Below are positions 15,356-23,968 of a DNA stretch of 39,022 bases, one piece after another; the first letter of the stretch is position 1; each line of letters begins with the position of its first letter. The notes under the pieces were generated by a model that saw nothing but the letters and a program-made list of their open reading frames with translations, ran no database searches and was not told the origin of the DNA. The translations under genes and the position numbers were made by a program. Source of the DNA: Acidithiobacillus sulfuriphilus (GTDB taxonomy: Bacteria > Pseudomonadota > Gammaproteobacteria > Acidithiobacillales > Acidithiobacillaceae); NCBI RefSeq assembly GCF_003721225.1, contig NZ_RIZI01000181.1, positions 1-39,022 of the forward strand. The letters are read 5' to 3'.

Positions 15356-15709
15356 TCAGTTGATCAGGTGCAAGGAAAAAGGATAGCGATAATCGCTACC
15401 CTGGCTCACCTTCACCGCCACCAGTACGCAAAAAATGAAGTTGATGATGGCGACAAAGGCAAAAAAGAGGTAGCCGATCAAGAGAATGGTAAGCGCCCAG
15501 GCAATGACGTAGCCCAGGAACATGGTGATCTGGAAGTTGAGGGCCTCCCGGGCCTGGGCAGAAAGCCAAGCGGCATTGCTGCTGTCTTTCTTGATGAGCC
15601 AGACGATCAGGCTCGGGATGAAGCCGAAAAAGATCCCCCCGAGATGGGTAAGGACGGCGATGTTACGATCTTCGCTGGACGGCTGTGCTGACTCTATTTC
15701 CGTGCTCAT
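15356..15709 (-). CDS. DUF4870-domain membrane protein
   Basis: A 117-aa protein of the DUF4870 (Tic20-like) group. A short acidic N-terminus (STEIESAQPSSEDRN) is followed by HLGGIFFGFIPSLIVWLIKKD and two further hydrophobic helices (FQITMFLGYVIAWALTILLIGYLFF and FVAIINFIFCVLVAVKV), ending in YRYPFSLHLI, the usual end of this family. Function is unknown; the protein sits in the inner membrane. The ATG at 15709 is chosen because GGGGGAG lies just upstream; the in-frame extension to 15778 has no support. It is transcribed alone, convergent with the MFS gene. Confidence 0.88.
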   Translation of the reverse strand: MSTEIESAQPSSEDRNIAVLTHLGGIFFGFIPSLIVWLIKKDSSNAAWLSAQAREALNFQITMFLGYVIAWALTILLIGYLFFAFVAIINFIFCVLVAVKVSQGSDYRYPFSLHLIN

Positions 15710-15913
15710 GGCTCCCCCTCGATGATGGCCGGGTACGATCAGGTACGGTCGGGCGCTCCGCACTGACCCCCTGTTCACTGCTGCCCAAACGCCGCCCGCC
15801 TCCCTAGCTGTTCTTGTTCCAAGCAGTATAAGAGAATTTTTCGGTTGGACAAGGCGGATCGTGGTTTCCTCAGCGGAGATGATCGGGCACCGACATCCGG
15901 CACTATTTACAAT

Positions 15914-15932
15914 CTTAATGAGAAGTATTATT
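15914..15932. promoter_or_regulatory. Fur-like box upstream of tonB
   Basis: In an unusually AT-rich patch, the 19 bases from 15914 match the Fur consensus (GATAATGATAATCATTATC) at 13 positions by hand count, with core AATGAGAAGTATTATT. It lies 35 to 53 bases before the GTG of tonB. Iron-dependent repression of tonB-exbB-exbD-receptor is the natural reading. Confidence 0.6.
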
Positions 15933-15966
15933 GTTTAGATAGTGATTATTGTTCTGGACTTGGAAC

Positions 15967-16710
15967 GTGCCCAACGATCTTGCTTCCCTTACCGCCCACG
16001 CCAATCCGGAGGCGGCCATTTTTCGCGCCCCAGGTCGCTTCCCCTTGGTACTGGCCTGGGCCACAGTGCTTGTGCTGCACGGGCTCGCGATCGGTGCCTT
16101 TTGGCAGCACCGGGCAACGGACCATCTCCGGGAAACCGCACCCGTTCCTCTGCGCATTCATCTGGCTGCCGCCACGGCACCCCTTACCGTCCCGAGCGTC
16201 AAAAGGGATAGCGCTGCAGCGCCGCAGATCAAGGCCCCCACGCCGGCACCACGCCACCCCTCCCCGGCAACGCCACCCGCCGGGGCACCTTCCCCATTGC
16301 CAAGCACCTTGGCGGAAGCGGGCGCTTTCCGCCCCGAGGCCTCCGCCGAATCCGCCAACCCGTCTGCGGCAACAGCGCAACCCACCCCGCCGGCGGCAGG
16401 GGATGAGCCGCCTATGTCCATCATAACGCCCCCCGGCTATGGCGCCCGCTATCTGCACAACCCTGCCCCGGATTATCCCCTGGCGGCACGGCGATCTGGT
16501 GAGGAAGGGACCGTCCTGCTGCGGGTGCTGGTCTCCGCCGACGGCCTGCCGGAGCAGATCGCCATCCACCGCAGCAGCGGTTTCGCCATTCTCGACCAGG
16601 CGGCGGCAACCGCCATCCGCCAGTGGCATTTCGTCCCGGCCCGGCAGGGTGCAGGGAACGTCGCCGCCTGGGTAAACATTCCCATGACCTTTCGCTTGGA
16701 GGAAAACTGA
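15967..16710 (+). CDS. tonB: TonB energy-transducing protein
   Basis: TonB links the proton-motive force harnessed by ExbB-ExbD to outer-membrane receptors. The 247-aa product has a membrane anchor (FPLVLAWATVLVLHGLAIGAFW, about residues 25-46), a Pro/Ala-rich periplasmic spacer (about 60-155), and the C-terminal TonB domain (NPAPDYPLAARRSGEEGTVL to RQWHFVPAR, about 165-235). The start is uncertain: GTG at 15967 is preferred, with an in-frame TTG at 15949. The stop overlaps the exbB ATG (TGATG). It is the first gene of a four-gene unit ending in a TonB-dependent receptor, so it is probably dedicated to that receptor. Confidence 0.92.
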   Translation: MPNDLASLTAHANPEAAIFRAPGRFPLVLAWATVLVLHGLAIGAFWQHRATDHLRETAPVPLRIHLAAATAPLTVPSVKRDSAAAPQIKAPTPAPRHPSPATPPAGAPSPLPSTLAEAGAFRPEASAESANPSAATAQPTPPAAGDEPPMSIITPPGYGARYLHNPAPDYPLAARRSGEEGTVLLRVLVSADGLPEQIAIHRSSGFAILDQAAATAIRQWHFVPARQGAGNVAAWVNIPMTFRLEEN

Positions 16711-17381
16711 TGGAAACATCCAGCGCTTTCGGCATCGCCCATCTCTGGCAGCACGGCGATCCCATCACGCGGGCAACCGCCCTATTTCTGCTCTCCCTGT
16801 CGATCCTGACCTGGAGCATCCTTGCCCTGCGGGGGATCGTCTGGTGGCGGGAGCGCAAGAGCCCCGGGATCTTGGCCCGCTTTTGCGCATTGGGCGTATC
16901 CGCAGGCCGGCAGGAAGAATGGGCCCGGATGCCCGCCTCCATCCGCGCCATCTGGGCGGTTCAGACCGGCCCCGCCGGGCCGCAGGGGACGCCCGAAGCG
17001 GCGGCAAGCCAACGGCGCTCGCGCCTGCTCGCCTTTGCCCTGCGCAAAGTGCGCCGGGAACTGGAAATGGGCCTCACCGTACTGGCGTCCATCGCCAGCA
17101 CCGCGCCCTTCATCGGACTCTTCGGTACCGTCTGGGCGATTTACCACGCCCTCATCACCATCGGCAGCACCGGGCAGACAAGCCTCCCGGCCATCGCCGG
17201 CCCGGTGGGGGAAGCCCTGATCATGACCGCCGCCGGCATCGCCGTCGCTGTACCGGCGGCTCTCGGCTATAACCTCTTCCTCCGCTTCGCCCGACGTCTC
17301 GGCGGCGACCTGGCCCATTTCGCGGCCGAAATCGACGGGCAAAACACCCCGGTGGCCGCCGCTATGGCGGAACAACAGTAA
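16710..17381 (+). CDS. exbB: ExbB proton-channel subunit
   Basis: A MotA/TolQ/ExbB-family inner-membrane protein of 223 aa. Three hydrophobic helices are visible: ATALFLLSLSILTWSILAL near residue 18, the conserved LTVLASIASTAPFIGLFGTVW around 120-140, and GEALIMTAAGIAVAVPAALGYN around 170-190. A large cytoplasmic loop separates the first two, as in the family. It forms the pentameric channel with ExbD. A GGAGG site precedes the ATG that overlaps the tonB stop by one base. Length is close to the usual 210-240 aa. Confidence 0.95.
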   Translation: METSSAFGIAHLWQHGDPITRATALFLLSLSILTWSILALRGIVWWRERKSPGILARFCALGVSAGRQEEWARMPASIRAIWAVQTGPAGPQGTPEAAASQRRSRLLAFALRKVRRELEMGLTVLASIASTAPFIGLFGTVWAIYHALITIGSTGQTSLPAIAGPVGEALIMTAAGIAVAVPAALGYNLFLRFARRLGGDLAHFAAEIDGQNTPVAAAMAEQQ

Positions 17382-17400
17382 TTCCGCCATGGAGAAAAGC

Positions 17401-17814
17401 ATGTTCCAGCATCCCTACGATCAGGACCAGGAAGCCCTCAGCGAGATCAACATCACCCCCATGGTGGATGTCATGCTGGTGCTTTGCCTCATTTTTCTGG
17501 TGACCGCCCCCCTCGTGCAACAGGCGATCCCGCTGGATCTGCCCCGCGCGGCCGCCCAGCCGCTACCCGCCAAAGCGGAAACCGTTTCCCTCGCCCTTAC
17601 CGCCACGGGAGGGATTTTATGGAATGGAACACCCGTGTCCCCAACAGCGCTGGCCGATCGCCTTGCGGATCTCGCCGGGCGCAGTCCGGTGCCGCCGGTG
17701 CTCCTGCGAGCCGACGCAAAGACCCCCTATGATCGAGTGGCCGGACTGCTCGCCAAGGTTCAGAAAAGCGGCCTCAGCCAAGTCGCCCTAGTCACCCAAC
17801 CCAGCGAACCATAA
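17401..17814 (+). CDS. exbD: ExbD biopolymer transport protein
   Basis: A 137-aa partner of ExbB with a short cytoplasmic tail, the signature EINITPMVDVMLVLCLIFLVT containing the proton-carrying aspartate (Asp23) at the start of its single helix, and a periplasmic domain. The ATG at 17401 is preferred because GGAG lies seven bases upstream; the in-frame ATG at 17389 has a poorer site. The next gene begins nine bases after its stop. Confidence 0.95.
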   Translation: MFQHPYDQDQEALSEINITPMVDVMLVLCLIFLVTAPLVQQAIPLDLPRAAAQPLPAKAETVSLALTATGGILWNGTPVSPTALADRLADLAGRSPVPPVLLRADAKTPYDRVAGLLAKVQKSGLSQVALVTQPSEP

Positions 17815-17823
17815 GGAGCAGGC

Positions 17824-19938
17824 ATGCTGCGCAAACGATTTTCCCGAGTCTTTTGGACATCCCTCCTCACGGCCCTTGCCTCCGACGCCGGTGCCGACGA
17901 ACGGCCGGACGAAACGGTCGTCATGCCCGCAGTGGAAGTGGTGGGACAAAAACATGCACGCGAGCGCATCCCCGGCAGCGCCCATGTCCTGGAGCAAAAA
18001 GAACTCGAATCCAGCCGGGTCTTCACCGTCAACGAGGCGCTGCGCAAGATACCCGGCGTCAACGTCCGTGATGAAGAAGGCTTCGGCCTGCGCCCCAATA
18101 TCGGGATACGCGGCCTCAATCCGAGCCGCTCCACCAAGGTCACCCTGCTGGAGGACGGCATTCCCTTGGCCTACGCCCCCTATGGCGACAACGCGAGCTA
18201 CTATCACCCGCCCATCGACCGCTTTGTGCGCATCGAGGTGTTGAAGGGTACTTGGCAAAGCATGTTCGGACCGCAGACCATCGGCGGCACCATCAACTAT
18301 ATCACCCCCACGCCACCCCAACATTTTGCCGCGTCCGTCGGCCTGGCGGGAGGGAATCGGGACTATTTCAACGGCAAGATCCGGATCGGCGGTCATGGCA
18401 TGCTGCTGGACTACACCCGCAAACAGGGGGCAGGGGCCCGCGACAACGTCTCCGCCGCCTTGAACGATCTCAACTGGAAGAGCGTACACGCCCTCACCGC
18501 AGACCAGTTCCTCACCTTGCGGGCCAACTATTTCACCGAATCCTCCATGGTGACCTATAGCGGTCTTACGGAAGCCGAATACCGCCTGCTCGGGCCACGG
18601 TATAATCCGTTCCGCAACGACCGCTTCGATGCCCGTCGCCTGGGCCTTTCGGCCACCCACGAGCTCGACCTGGGAAAAGGACGGCAACTGACCACCAATG
18701 TCTATTATTCCTATTTTTCACGCGACTGGTGGCGGCAGGCGAGCAGCAGCTCCGACAGCCAGTGCGGGCGCGGCTTCCTGGAGCAACGCCTCGCCGGCCT
18801 GCCCGTGAACGTCGATGCCTGCGCCTCCATCCAGGGACGGCTCCGGGATTACGAGGTCATGGGCGTGGAACCGCGGCTGCGCCTGCCCTATAGCGTTGCG
18901 GGCATCAGCGGCGAATGGCAGGGCGGCCTGCGCGCCCACTTCGAGAAGCAGGTGCGCAAACAGGTCAACGGCGACAGCCCGACGGCGCGCAGCGGGATTC
19001 TGGTGGAAGACAACCTGCGCCGGACCCAGGCTTACTCGGGCTTTCTCCTCAACAGCATCGACATGGGCCGGTGGACCCTGGTGCCCGCCATCCGCTACGA
19101 ATACATCGCCTTCGACCGGCGCGACCAACTCACCGGACGCGGAGGAAGCAACTGGCTGGACCGCTGGTTGCCCGGCGTGGGACTCCTGTACCGGCCATCA
19201 TCGTCGCTTACCCTCTTTGCCGATATCCACCGTGGCTTTGCACCCCCGCGCGTGGAAGACGTAATCAATGGCATCGGTACCGCAACGGAGGTCGGTCCGG
19301 AGGATTCCACCAATTTCGAGCTGGGCTTCCGGGCGCAACCCGATGCCGCCCTGCGGCTGGAATTCGCCCTCTTTCGCAGCTATTTTCAACGCATGATCGC
19401 AGTGGGATCGGTCGCCGGCGGTAATCTCCCCCTCTCGGAAGGGAGAGCGGCGACCACCGGCATCGAATTTTCCGGTTCCTGGAAAGGCGCGCAGGGCCCT
19501 TACGGCCGCGCCACCCTGACCTGGATACCCATAGCAGAGCAGCGGGATGTCTTTCGTCAAGTCCTGGGAGGGACGCCCGTCCCCGGGAGTGCCGCGGGTC
19601 GCCGCCTGCCCTACTCACCGGCCATGCAATCCACCGCCGCCATCGGCTATGCGCGAGATGGCCTCGACCTGCAACTGGAGGCCGTCTACGTCGGCTCCCA
19701 ATTCAGCGACTTTGGCGAAACCCGACGCGCGGCCGCCTTCGGCAACGCGCAGATCGGTGAAATCCCCTCCTATCTGATCTGGAATGCCAGCCTCAACTAC
19801 GAAATCAAGGCGACGCGCAGCACCTTTTTCGTGACCGTGAAGAACCTCGCCGATAGCACCTTCATCGTAGACCGCACCCGCGGCATACTCGTCGGTATCC
19901 CGCGCCTCATTCAAGCGGGTGTGGTCCAGCGATTTTAG
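17824..19938 (+). CDS. TonB-dependent outer-membrane receptor, FecA-like
   Basis: A 704-aa TonB-dependent receptor. It has an N-terminal signal peptide (MLRKRFSRVFWTSLLTALASDAGA), a TonB-box-like ETVVMPAVEVVG soon after, a plug domain (about residues 45-160) with NIGIRGLNPSRSTKVTLLEDG and MFGPQTIGGTINYI, and a 22-strand barrel ending in phenylalanine. The plug most resembles FecA, so ferric citrate or another ferric chelate is a reasonable substrate guess, but there is no FecA-type N-terminal signalling domain and no fecIR pair nearby. AAGGAG precedes the ATG. It is the last gene of the tonB-exbB-exbD unit under a Fur-like box. Confidence 0.92.
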   Translation: MLRKRFSRVFWTSLLTALASDAGADERPDETVVMPAVEVVGQKHARERIPGSAHVLEQKELESSRVFTVNEALRKIPGVNVRDEEGFGLRPNIGIRGLNPSRSTKVTLLEDGIPLAYAPYGDNASYYHPPIDRFVRIEVLKGTWQSMFGPQTIGGTINYITPTPPQHFAASVGLAGGNRDYFNGKIRIGGHGMLLDYTRKQGAGARDNVSAALNDLNWKSVHALTADQFLTLRANYFTESSMVTYSGLTEAEYRLLGPRYNPFRNDRFDARRLGLSATHELDLGKGRQLTTNVYYSYFSRDWWRQASSSSDSQCGRGFLEQRLAGLPVNVDACASIQGRLRDYEVMGVEPRLRLPYSVAGISGEWQGGLRAHFEKQVRKQVNGDSPTARSGILVEDNLRRTQAYSGFLLNSIDMGRWTLVPAIRYEYIAFDRRDQLTGRGGSNWLDRWLPGVGLLYRPSSSLTLFADIHRGFAPPRVEDVINGIGTATEVGPEDSTNFELGFRAQPDAALRLEFALFRSYFQRMIAVGSVAGGNLPLSEGRAATTGIEFSGSWKGAQGPYGRATLTWIPIAEQRDVFRQVLGGTPVPGSAAGRRLPYSPAMQSTAAIGYARDGLDLQLEAVYVGSQFSDFGETRRAAAFGNAQIGEIPSYLIWNASLNYEIKATRSTFFVTVKNLADSTFIVDRTRGILVGIPRLIQAGVVQRF

Positions 19939-19953
19939 GACAAGGCGCTGCGG

Positions 19954-19980
19954 AAGGGCCCGTCAGGACGACGGACCCTT
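19954..19980. terminator. Hairpin between convergent receptor gene and ccsA
   Basis: An 11-base stem with one mismatch, AAGGGCCCGTC (19954-19964) against GACGGACCCTT (19970-19980), with a 5-base loop. In the minus-strand transcript the mismatch becomes a G-U pair. Neither side has a proper T-run, so it may only protect 3' ends or act with Rho. Confidence 0.5.
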
Positions 19981-19984
19981 CTCC

Positions 19985-21157
19985 CTACAGTTGGCCGTAG
20001 GAATGCAGCCCGGAGAGGAAAAGGTTGACGCCGAGGAAGCAGAAGCTCACCACCCACAGGCTCATGGCCGACCACCAGGCCATGGCGGTGCCGCGCCAGC
20101 CCTTGACCACCCGTGCATGCAAATAGCCCGCGTAGTTCAACCAGACGATGAGCGCCCAGGTTTCCTTGGGATCCCAGGACCAGAAACCGCCCCAGGCCTC
20201 GGCCGCCCAGACGGCCCCCAGGATGGTGGAGGCGGTGAAAAACAGGAAACCCAAGGCGATGGCCTTGTACATGACGTCATCCATCACCGCCCCCGTCGGC
20301 AGGGCGCGGCCCAGCCAGCCGCCGCGGCGGCGCGAGCGCTCACCCAGGAGATAGGCGAAACCCACCAGACTGGCGATGGTGAAGTTGGCATAGCCGACGA
20401 ACATCATGGGCACATGGAGCTTCATCCAGAAGCTCTGCAGGGCCGGAATCAGGGGCTCGATGCGGTCCATGTGCTGGGCAAAGGTGAGCCAGAGCAGGAA
20501 GCCCACCCCGGCGGCCACCAGGGGCAAGACAAAGGCCCCCAGCGCGCGGGCCTGGTTGCGTTTTTCGTAATAGAGATAAAAGAGCGGCGTGGAGGCGCAA
20601 AAGAGGACGAAGACTTCCCAGAGGTTGCTTACCGGGATATGTCCCCAGTCGGGGTGGCCGATATAGGTTTCGCGCCAGCGCACCCCCAGGGCGATGAAGC
20701 CCATGATGGCGCCGGCCCAGGTGAGGCCGGTAGCCCAGCGCCCCAGGCGCTCCGACCGGGTGAACAGAAACACGAGGTACGCCGCGGTAGCCGCCAGCAA
20801 CAGGCCGCTCATCCACAACGCCGCCGCATACCCCTGCAGCACATCACGCAGGAGGAAATTGTTGGCGGGCGTCTGGCCGATACTGTAGAGCCATACCGCC
20901 AGCAATGCGGGCGCGACTACGGCCAGCGTGGCGATCTGCATGGGCCGCCAGGCCAGGCCGGCGGCCATGAGCGCCGCATACCAGCAGGCCAGGACGACAA
21001 ACTGCCAGTATCCGAACCCGGCGCCATAGAGACCGAGGACGATCCCTGCGGCAGCCGTCAGACCGGCAGCCCAGGCCCAGTCACCCATACTCAGACGTGC
21101 CCACCACCCTTTGGCAGGGGGTAGCGCCGACCATTGCTCAACTCGCAGGTTTGCCAT
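19985..21157 (-). CDS. ccsA: Cytochrome c biogenesis protein CcsA (ResC)
   Basis: The haem-handling subunit of System II cytochrome c maturation. The 390-aa product is highly hydrophobic and carries the haem-binding WWD motif, WGGFWSWDPKETWAL, toward the C-terminus, with periplasmic histidines in flanking loops (HVPMMFVGYANF and near GLHSYGQL). It exports haem and, with ResB, ligates it to CXXCH motifs in the periplasm. The start at 21157 has AAGGAG seven bases upstream and overlaps the resB stop by 20 bases, indicating coupled translation. It is convergent with the TonB receptor gene. Confidence 0.95.
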   Translation of the reverse strand: MANLRVEQWSALPPAKGWWARLSMGDWAWAAGLTAAAGIVLGLYGAGFGYWQFVVLACWYAALMAAGLAWRPMQIATLAVVAPALLAVWLYSIGQTPANNFLLRDVLQGYAAALWMSGLLLAATAAYLVFLFTRSERLGRWATGLTWAGAIMGFIALGVRWRETYIGHPDWGHIPVSNLWEVFVLFCASTPLFYLYYEKRNQARALGAFVLPLVAAGVGFLLWLTFAQHMDRIEPLIPALQSFWMKLHVPMMFVGYANFTIASLVGFAYLLGERSRRRGGWLGRALPTGAVMDDVMYKAIALGFLFFTASTILGAVWAAEAWGGFWSWDPKETWALIVWLNYAGYLHARVVKGWRGTAMAWWSAMSLWVVSFCFLGVNLFLSGLHSYGQL

Positions 21158-22997
21158 TGTCTTTCTCCTTGTGCGCGATTTCGCTGCCTTCGAGGACCTG
21201 CTCCAGGCCCGCCGCCAGTGTAGAAAATTCCTTTTCAAAGTCCAGCCGATTACGATTGGCAGATCCTCCCGCCAAGAGTTCGACACCTTCATCATGGGCA
21301 CGCAACCGCATCCAGATGCGCTTTTGCGGTAAATAAAAGAGGATAAAAATCCCCAGCACCAGGGCCACACAACCCCAGTAGATCACCGTGGTCCCCGGCC
21401 ACTTGGTCACCTGCAGGCCCGCCGCCCAGCGGTGATCGAAGCTGCTCAGGGAGAGCACGAAGGGCATGGGATAATCCCGCAACTGCAAGAGGGCGTCCAT
21501 GCTCGCCTGGAGGAAAACGGCCTGGGCATTGGGGCTCATCTCCGGGGCATCCTGGGCCACCACCTGCCGGAAGGTATCCACAAAAATGGCTTCCGAGGCA
21601 TTGCTCCCGGCCCGCGCCGCGACCTGCAAGGCCGCCAGATAATCCATGAAAAGCCCGATACCGCCATGGGGGCCGGTGGGGATGTAGACATACTGATAGG
21701 GATTGGCGAAGGCGGTGCGGAAGCCCTGCACGAAAAAGCCCTGCCCCTCCCTGGTGATGGGCGTCATATAGGTCTTGAACTCGGCGCCGGCCCCGCTTTT
21801 GTCATGCACGATATACGTAAAGCTCGGCCCCAGGTTGACGGTGGGGTGATCGGGCGTCGCCTTCTCGCCCACGGCGGATTTGGGCACGATGTTGTAGAGA
21901 TCGAAGTTCTTCAGATCCACGGCATAGCCAGAATTGCCCGCTTGCAGGGTCTGCCCCACCCGTCCCTCCAAGGTGCGCGGCGACGTGCCCGGGGCGCCGA
22001 GAAGATAGCTATTCATCCGCAGCAGCGAACCGCCATCGCTGAAACTCGACTGATAAATCTCCACGCCATCGTAGCTCATGGGATGATTCACCCGCACCAG
22101 CCCCGCTTTGAGCTCCTTGCCTTGGTCGTTGTAGAGAACGATGCGGGAGATGAAGTCCTTGGGCATCCCCGTCGAGTAGTAGGAGATCTGGAAAGACTGC
22201 AGATGAATGCGAAAGGGCAAGGGCTGAACGAGATAACCGTCGCCGGCCAACTCAAAAACGGCGTTGGCCGTTTCTCCCTCGGGAAGGGTGATGGTGCCGC
22301 GATAGGCCGGATTATGCACCGACATCCAGGATTTTTGCGGGATCTGCGACAGAGGCAGGTCAAAATTCTTTTCCGGCTGCAGAGCGCCCCGCCATTCCGC
22401 CCATTTCACCGGCACGTCGGCATTGTAGAGCGCCCCGCCGCAGATCACGACAATGGCGATATGAGTGAGGAAATAACCCACCCGCTGATAGCGCCCCTTG
22501 CGCGCCGCTACGGCCAAAGAGCCATCCGCAACCTGCTCCACCCGCGGCCGATAGCCCGCCGCGCGCAGCACCTGCGCCGCCCGCTCTCCGGCCGCCGCCG
22601 GCGCCAGAGGGCTCTGCATCCGCACCCACTCGTCCTGTTCCAGCAAGACCTGCTCCGCCTGACGGGTGGGAAAGTCGCGCATCTCCCGCAGCATACGCGG
22701 CGTATTGCGGGTCACGCAGGTGGCGGTGGACAGCACCAGAAAGGCGACGATGCCGGTGTACCAAAGGGTACGATAGACATTGTAGAGCCCCAGTTCACGA
22801 AAGACCTGGAACCAGAACGGGCCAAACTGCAGGGCATAGTTCGGATAGGGCTGCTGCTGGGTGAGGATGGTGCCGATAATGGAGGCGATGGCCAAGAGAA
22901 CCAGCAGGCTCACCGCCAGGCGCATGGAGCCCAGGAACTGGACCAGCAAGCGCCAGCGTGCGTGGGGTGGGGGTGCGATCGCGCTACGCTCGGTCAA
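21138..22997 (-). CDS. resB: Cytochrome c biogenesis protein ResB (Ccs1)
   Basis: The partner of CcsA in System II maturation (619 aa). Helices near the N-terminus (LAVSLLVLLAIASIIGTIL, about 28-46, and YTGIVAFLVLSTATCVTRN, about 80-98) are followed by a third at about 170, then a large periplasmic domain, and a last helix near residue 555 (TTVIYWGCVALVLGIFILFY). It holds the apocytochrome cysteines reduced and presents haem. The start is a TTG at 22997 with GAGG eight bases upstream. System II rather than System I in a proteobacterium fits betaproteobacteria and acidithiobacillia better than enterics. Confidence 0.94.
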   Translation of the reverse strand: MTERSAIAPPPHARWRLLVQFLGSMRLAVSLLVLLAIASIIGTILTQQQPYPNYALQFGPFWFQVFRELGLYNVYRTLWYTGIVAFLVLSTATCVTRNTPRMLREMRDFPTRQAEQVLLEQDEWVRMQSPLAPAAAGERAAQVLRAAGYRPRVEQVADGSLAVAARKGRYQRVGYFLTHIAIVVICGGALYNADVPVKWAEWRGALQPEKNFDLPLSQIPQKSWMSVHNPAYRGTITLPEGETANAVFELAGDGYLVQPLPFRIHLQSFQISYYSTGMPKDFISRIVLYNDQGKELKAGLVRVNHPMSYDGVEIYQSSFSDGGSLLRMNSYLLGAPGTSPRTLEGRVGQTLQAGNSGYAVDLKNFDLYNIVPKSAVGEKATPDHPTVNLGPSFTYIVHDKSGAGAEFKTYMTPITREGQGFFVQGFRTAFANPYQYVYIPTGPHGGIGLFMDYLAALQVAARAGSNASEAIFVDTFRQVVAQDAPEMSPNAQAVFLQASMDALLQLRDYPMPFVLSLSSFDHRWAAGLQVTKWPGTTVIYWGCVALVLGIFILFYLPQKRIWMRLRAHDEGVELLAGGSANRNRLDFEKEFSTLAAGLEQVLEGSEIAHKEKDNGKPAS

Positions 22998-23188
22998 GCG
23001 GATTACCTCATCAATAGGGGCGCTGTACGCCTGGGAGACACTTCAAAAACTGCAGGTCCGCCGCCCTGGCGGCCAAGCCTTCTCCGAGTCACCCTGGGAA
23101 AGCGATGATCTGGACCATGTCCAAAAAGAAAGTTATTAAACAATCTTCTCTTTGCCCCTGTCAAATCAGAAAAATAGACCGGCGGGCG

Positions 23189-23218
23189 TTGCCAGATCGC
23201 CAGGGCAACGACTATGCT
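23189..23218 (+). promoter_or_regulatory. Candidate promoter of engB, leaderless geometry
   Basis: TTGCCA (23189-23194) and TATGCT (23213-23218) are 18 bases apart. The expected start point is the A of the ATG at 23225, and no ribosome site precedes that ATG. This suggests a leaderless mRNA, provided 23225 is the true start. Confidence 0.4.
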
Positions 23219-23224
23219 CTAAGC

Positions 23225-23965
23225 ATGGACCATACCAAAGCAGAAGACTACCGTTTTGCCCTGTTGCGACAGGCCGAGTACAGCATCAGTGTGACCAAAA
23301 CGGCACAGTTGCCGGCGGATGAAGGTGCCGAAGTGGCAATCGCCGGACGCTCCAACGCCGGCAAGTCCTCGGTGCTCAACCGCCTCACCGAACGGCGCAG
23401 CCTCGCCCGCGTGAGCCGCACGCCGGGCCGCACCCAGGCCATCAATTATTTCACCCTGGACGCGCAACGGCGCCTGGTGGATCTGCCCGGATACGGCTAC
23501 GCCAAGGTGCCGGAGGCCCTGCGGCGCTCCTGGGGCCCCTTGCTGGAGCGCTACCTGCGCGCCCGCGGCAGCCTGCGGGGGCTGGTGATTGTCATGGACA
23601 TCCGCCACCCCCTCGGCCCCCACGATGCGGACCTCATTGCCTTTAGCCGTAGCTGCGGACGACCGGTCCATGTCCTGCTCAACAAGGCCGACAAGCTGAG
23701 TCGCGGCGCGGGCTTGCAGGTATTGGCCCAATTGCGCCGGGAGACCTTGCTGGCCGAGGTCGGTTTGCAACTCTTCTCCGCGCAGACCGGTCTCGGGCTG
23801 GCTGACCTGCATCGACAACTGGCGGCCTGGCTCGGCGAAAAAGAGACCCCGACATCTGCCGGGGCCGAGTCAGAGTCCCAAATAGGTGAGAAGGACTCGC
23901 GATCCGGTCAGGGAGGGAGGGACCAGATCGAGACAGCCCGGGGGCCATCCGCTGGATTGGAGTGA
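23225..23965 (+). CDS. engB: Ribosome-biogenesis GTPase EngB (YihA/YsxC)
   Basis: An essential TRAFAC-class GTPase acting in large ribosomal subunit assembly. G1 is GRSNAGKSS (41-49), G2 Thr70 in TPGRTQ, G3 DLPG (86-89), G4 NKAD (153-156) and G5 SAQTG (185-189). The core ends near residue 205, followed by an unusual polar tail of about 40 residues (from TPTSAGAESESQ) of no recognised function. The ATG at 23225 fits the family start; an open frame runs further up to 23105 but would add a non-homologous lysine-rich leader. It is divergent from resB and followed within four bases by the potassium channel gene. Confidence 0.94.
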   Translation: MDHTKAEDYRFALLRQAEYSISVTKTAQLPADEGAEVAIAGRSNAGKSSVLNRLTERRSLARVSRTPGRTQAINYFTLDAQRRLVDLPGYGYAKVPEALRRSWGPLLERYLRARGSLRGLVIVMDIRHPLGPHDADLIAFSRSCGRPVHVLLNKADKLSRGAGLQVLAQLRRETLLAEVGLQLFSAQTGLGLADLHRQLAAWLGEKETPTSAGAESESQIGEKDSRSGQGGRDQIETARGPSAGLE

Positions 23966-23968
23966 GGC

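Noticed and set aside
19954..19980. Calling a strong bidirectional intrinsic terminator
   Set aside because: The stem is good but there is no U-run on either side, so only a weak or protective role is claimed.
23060..23073. GCCGCC-CT-GGCGGC inverted repeat in the resB/engB gap
   Set aside because: Short and GC-rich enough to occur by chance; no T-run and no clear promoter relation.
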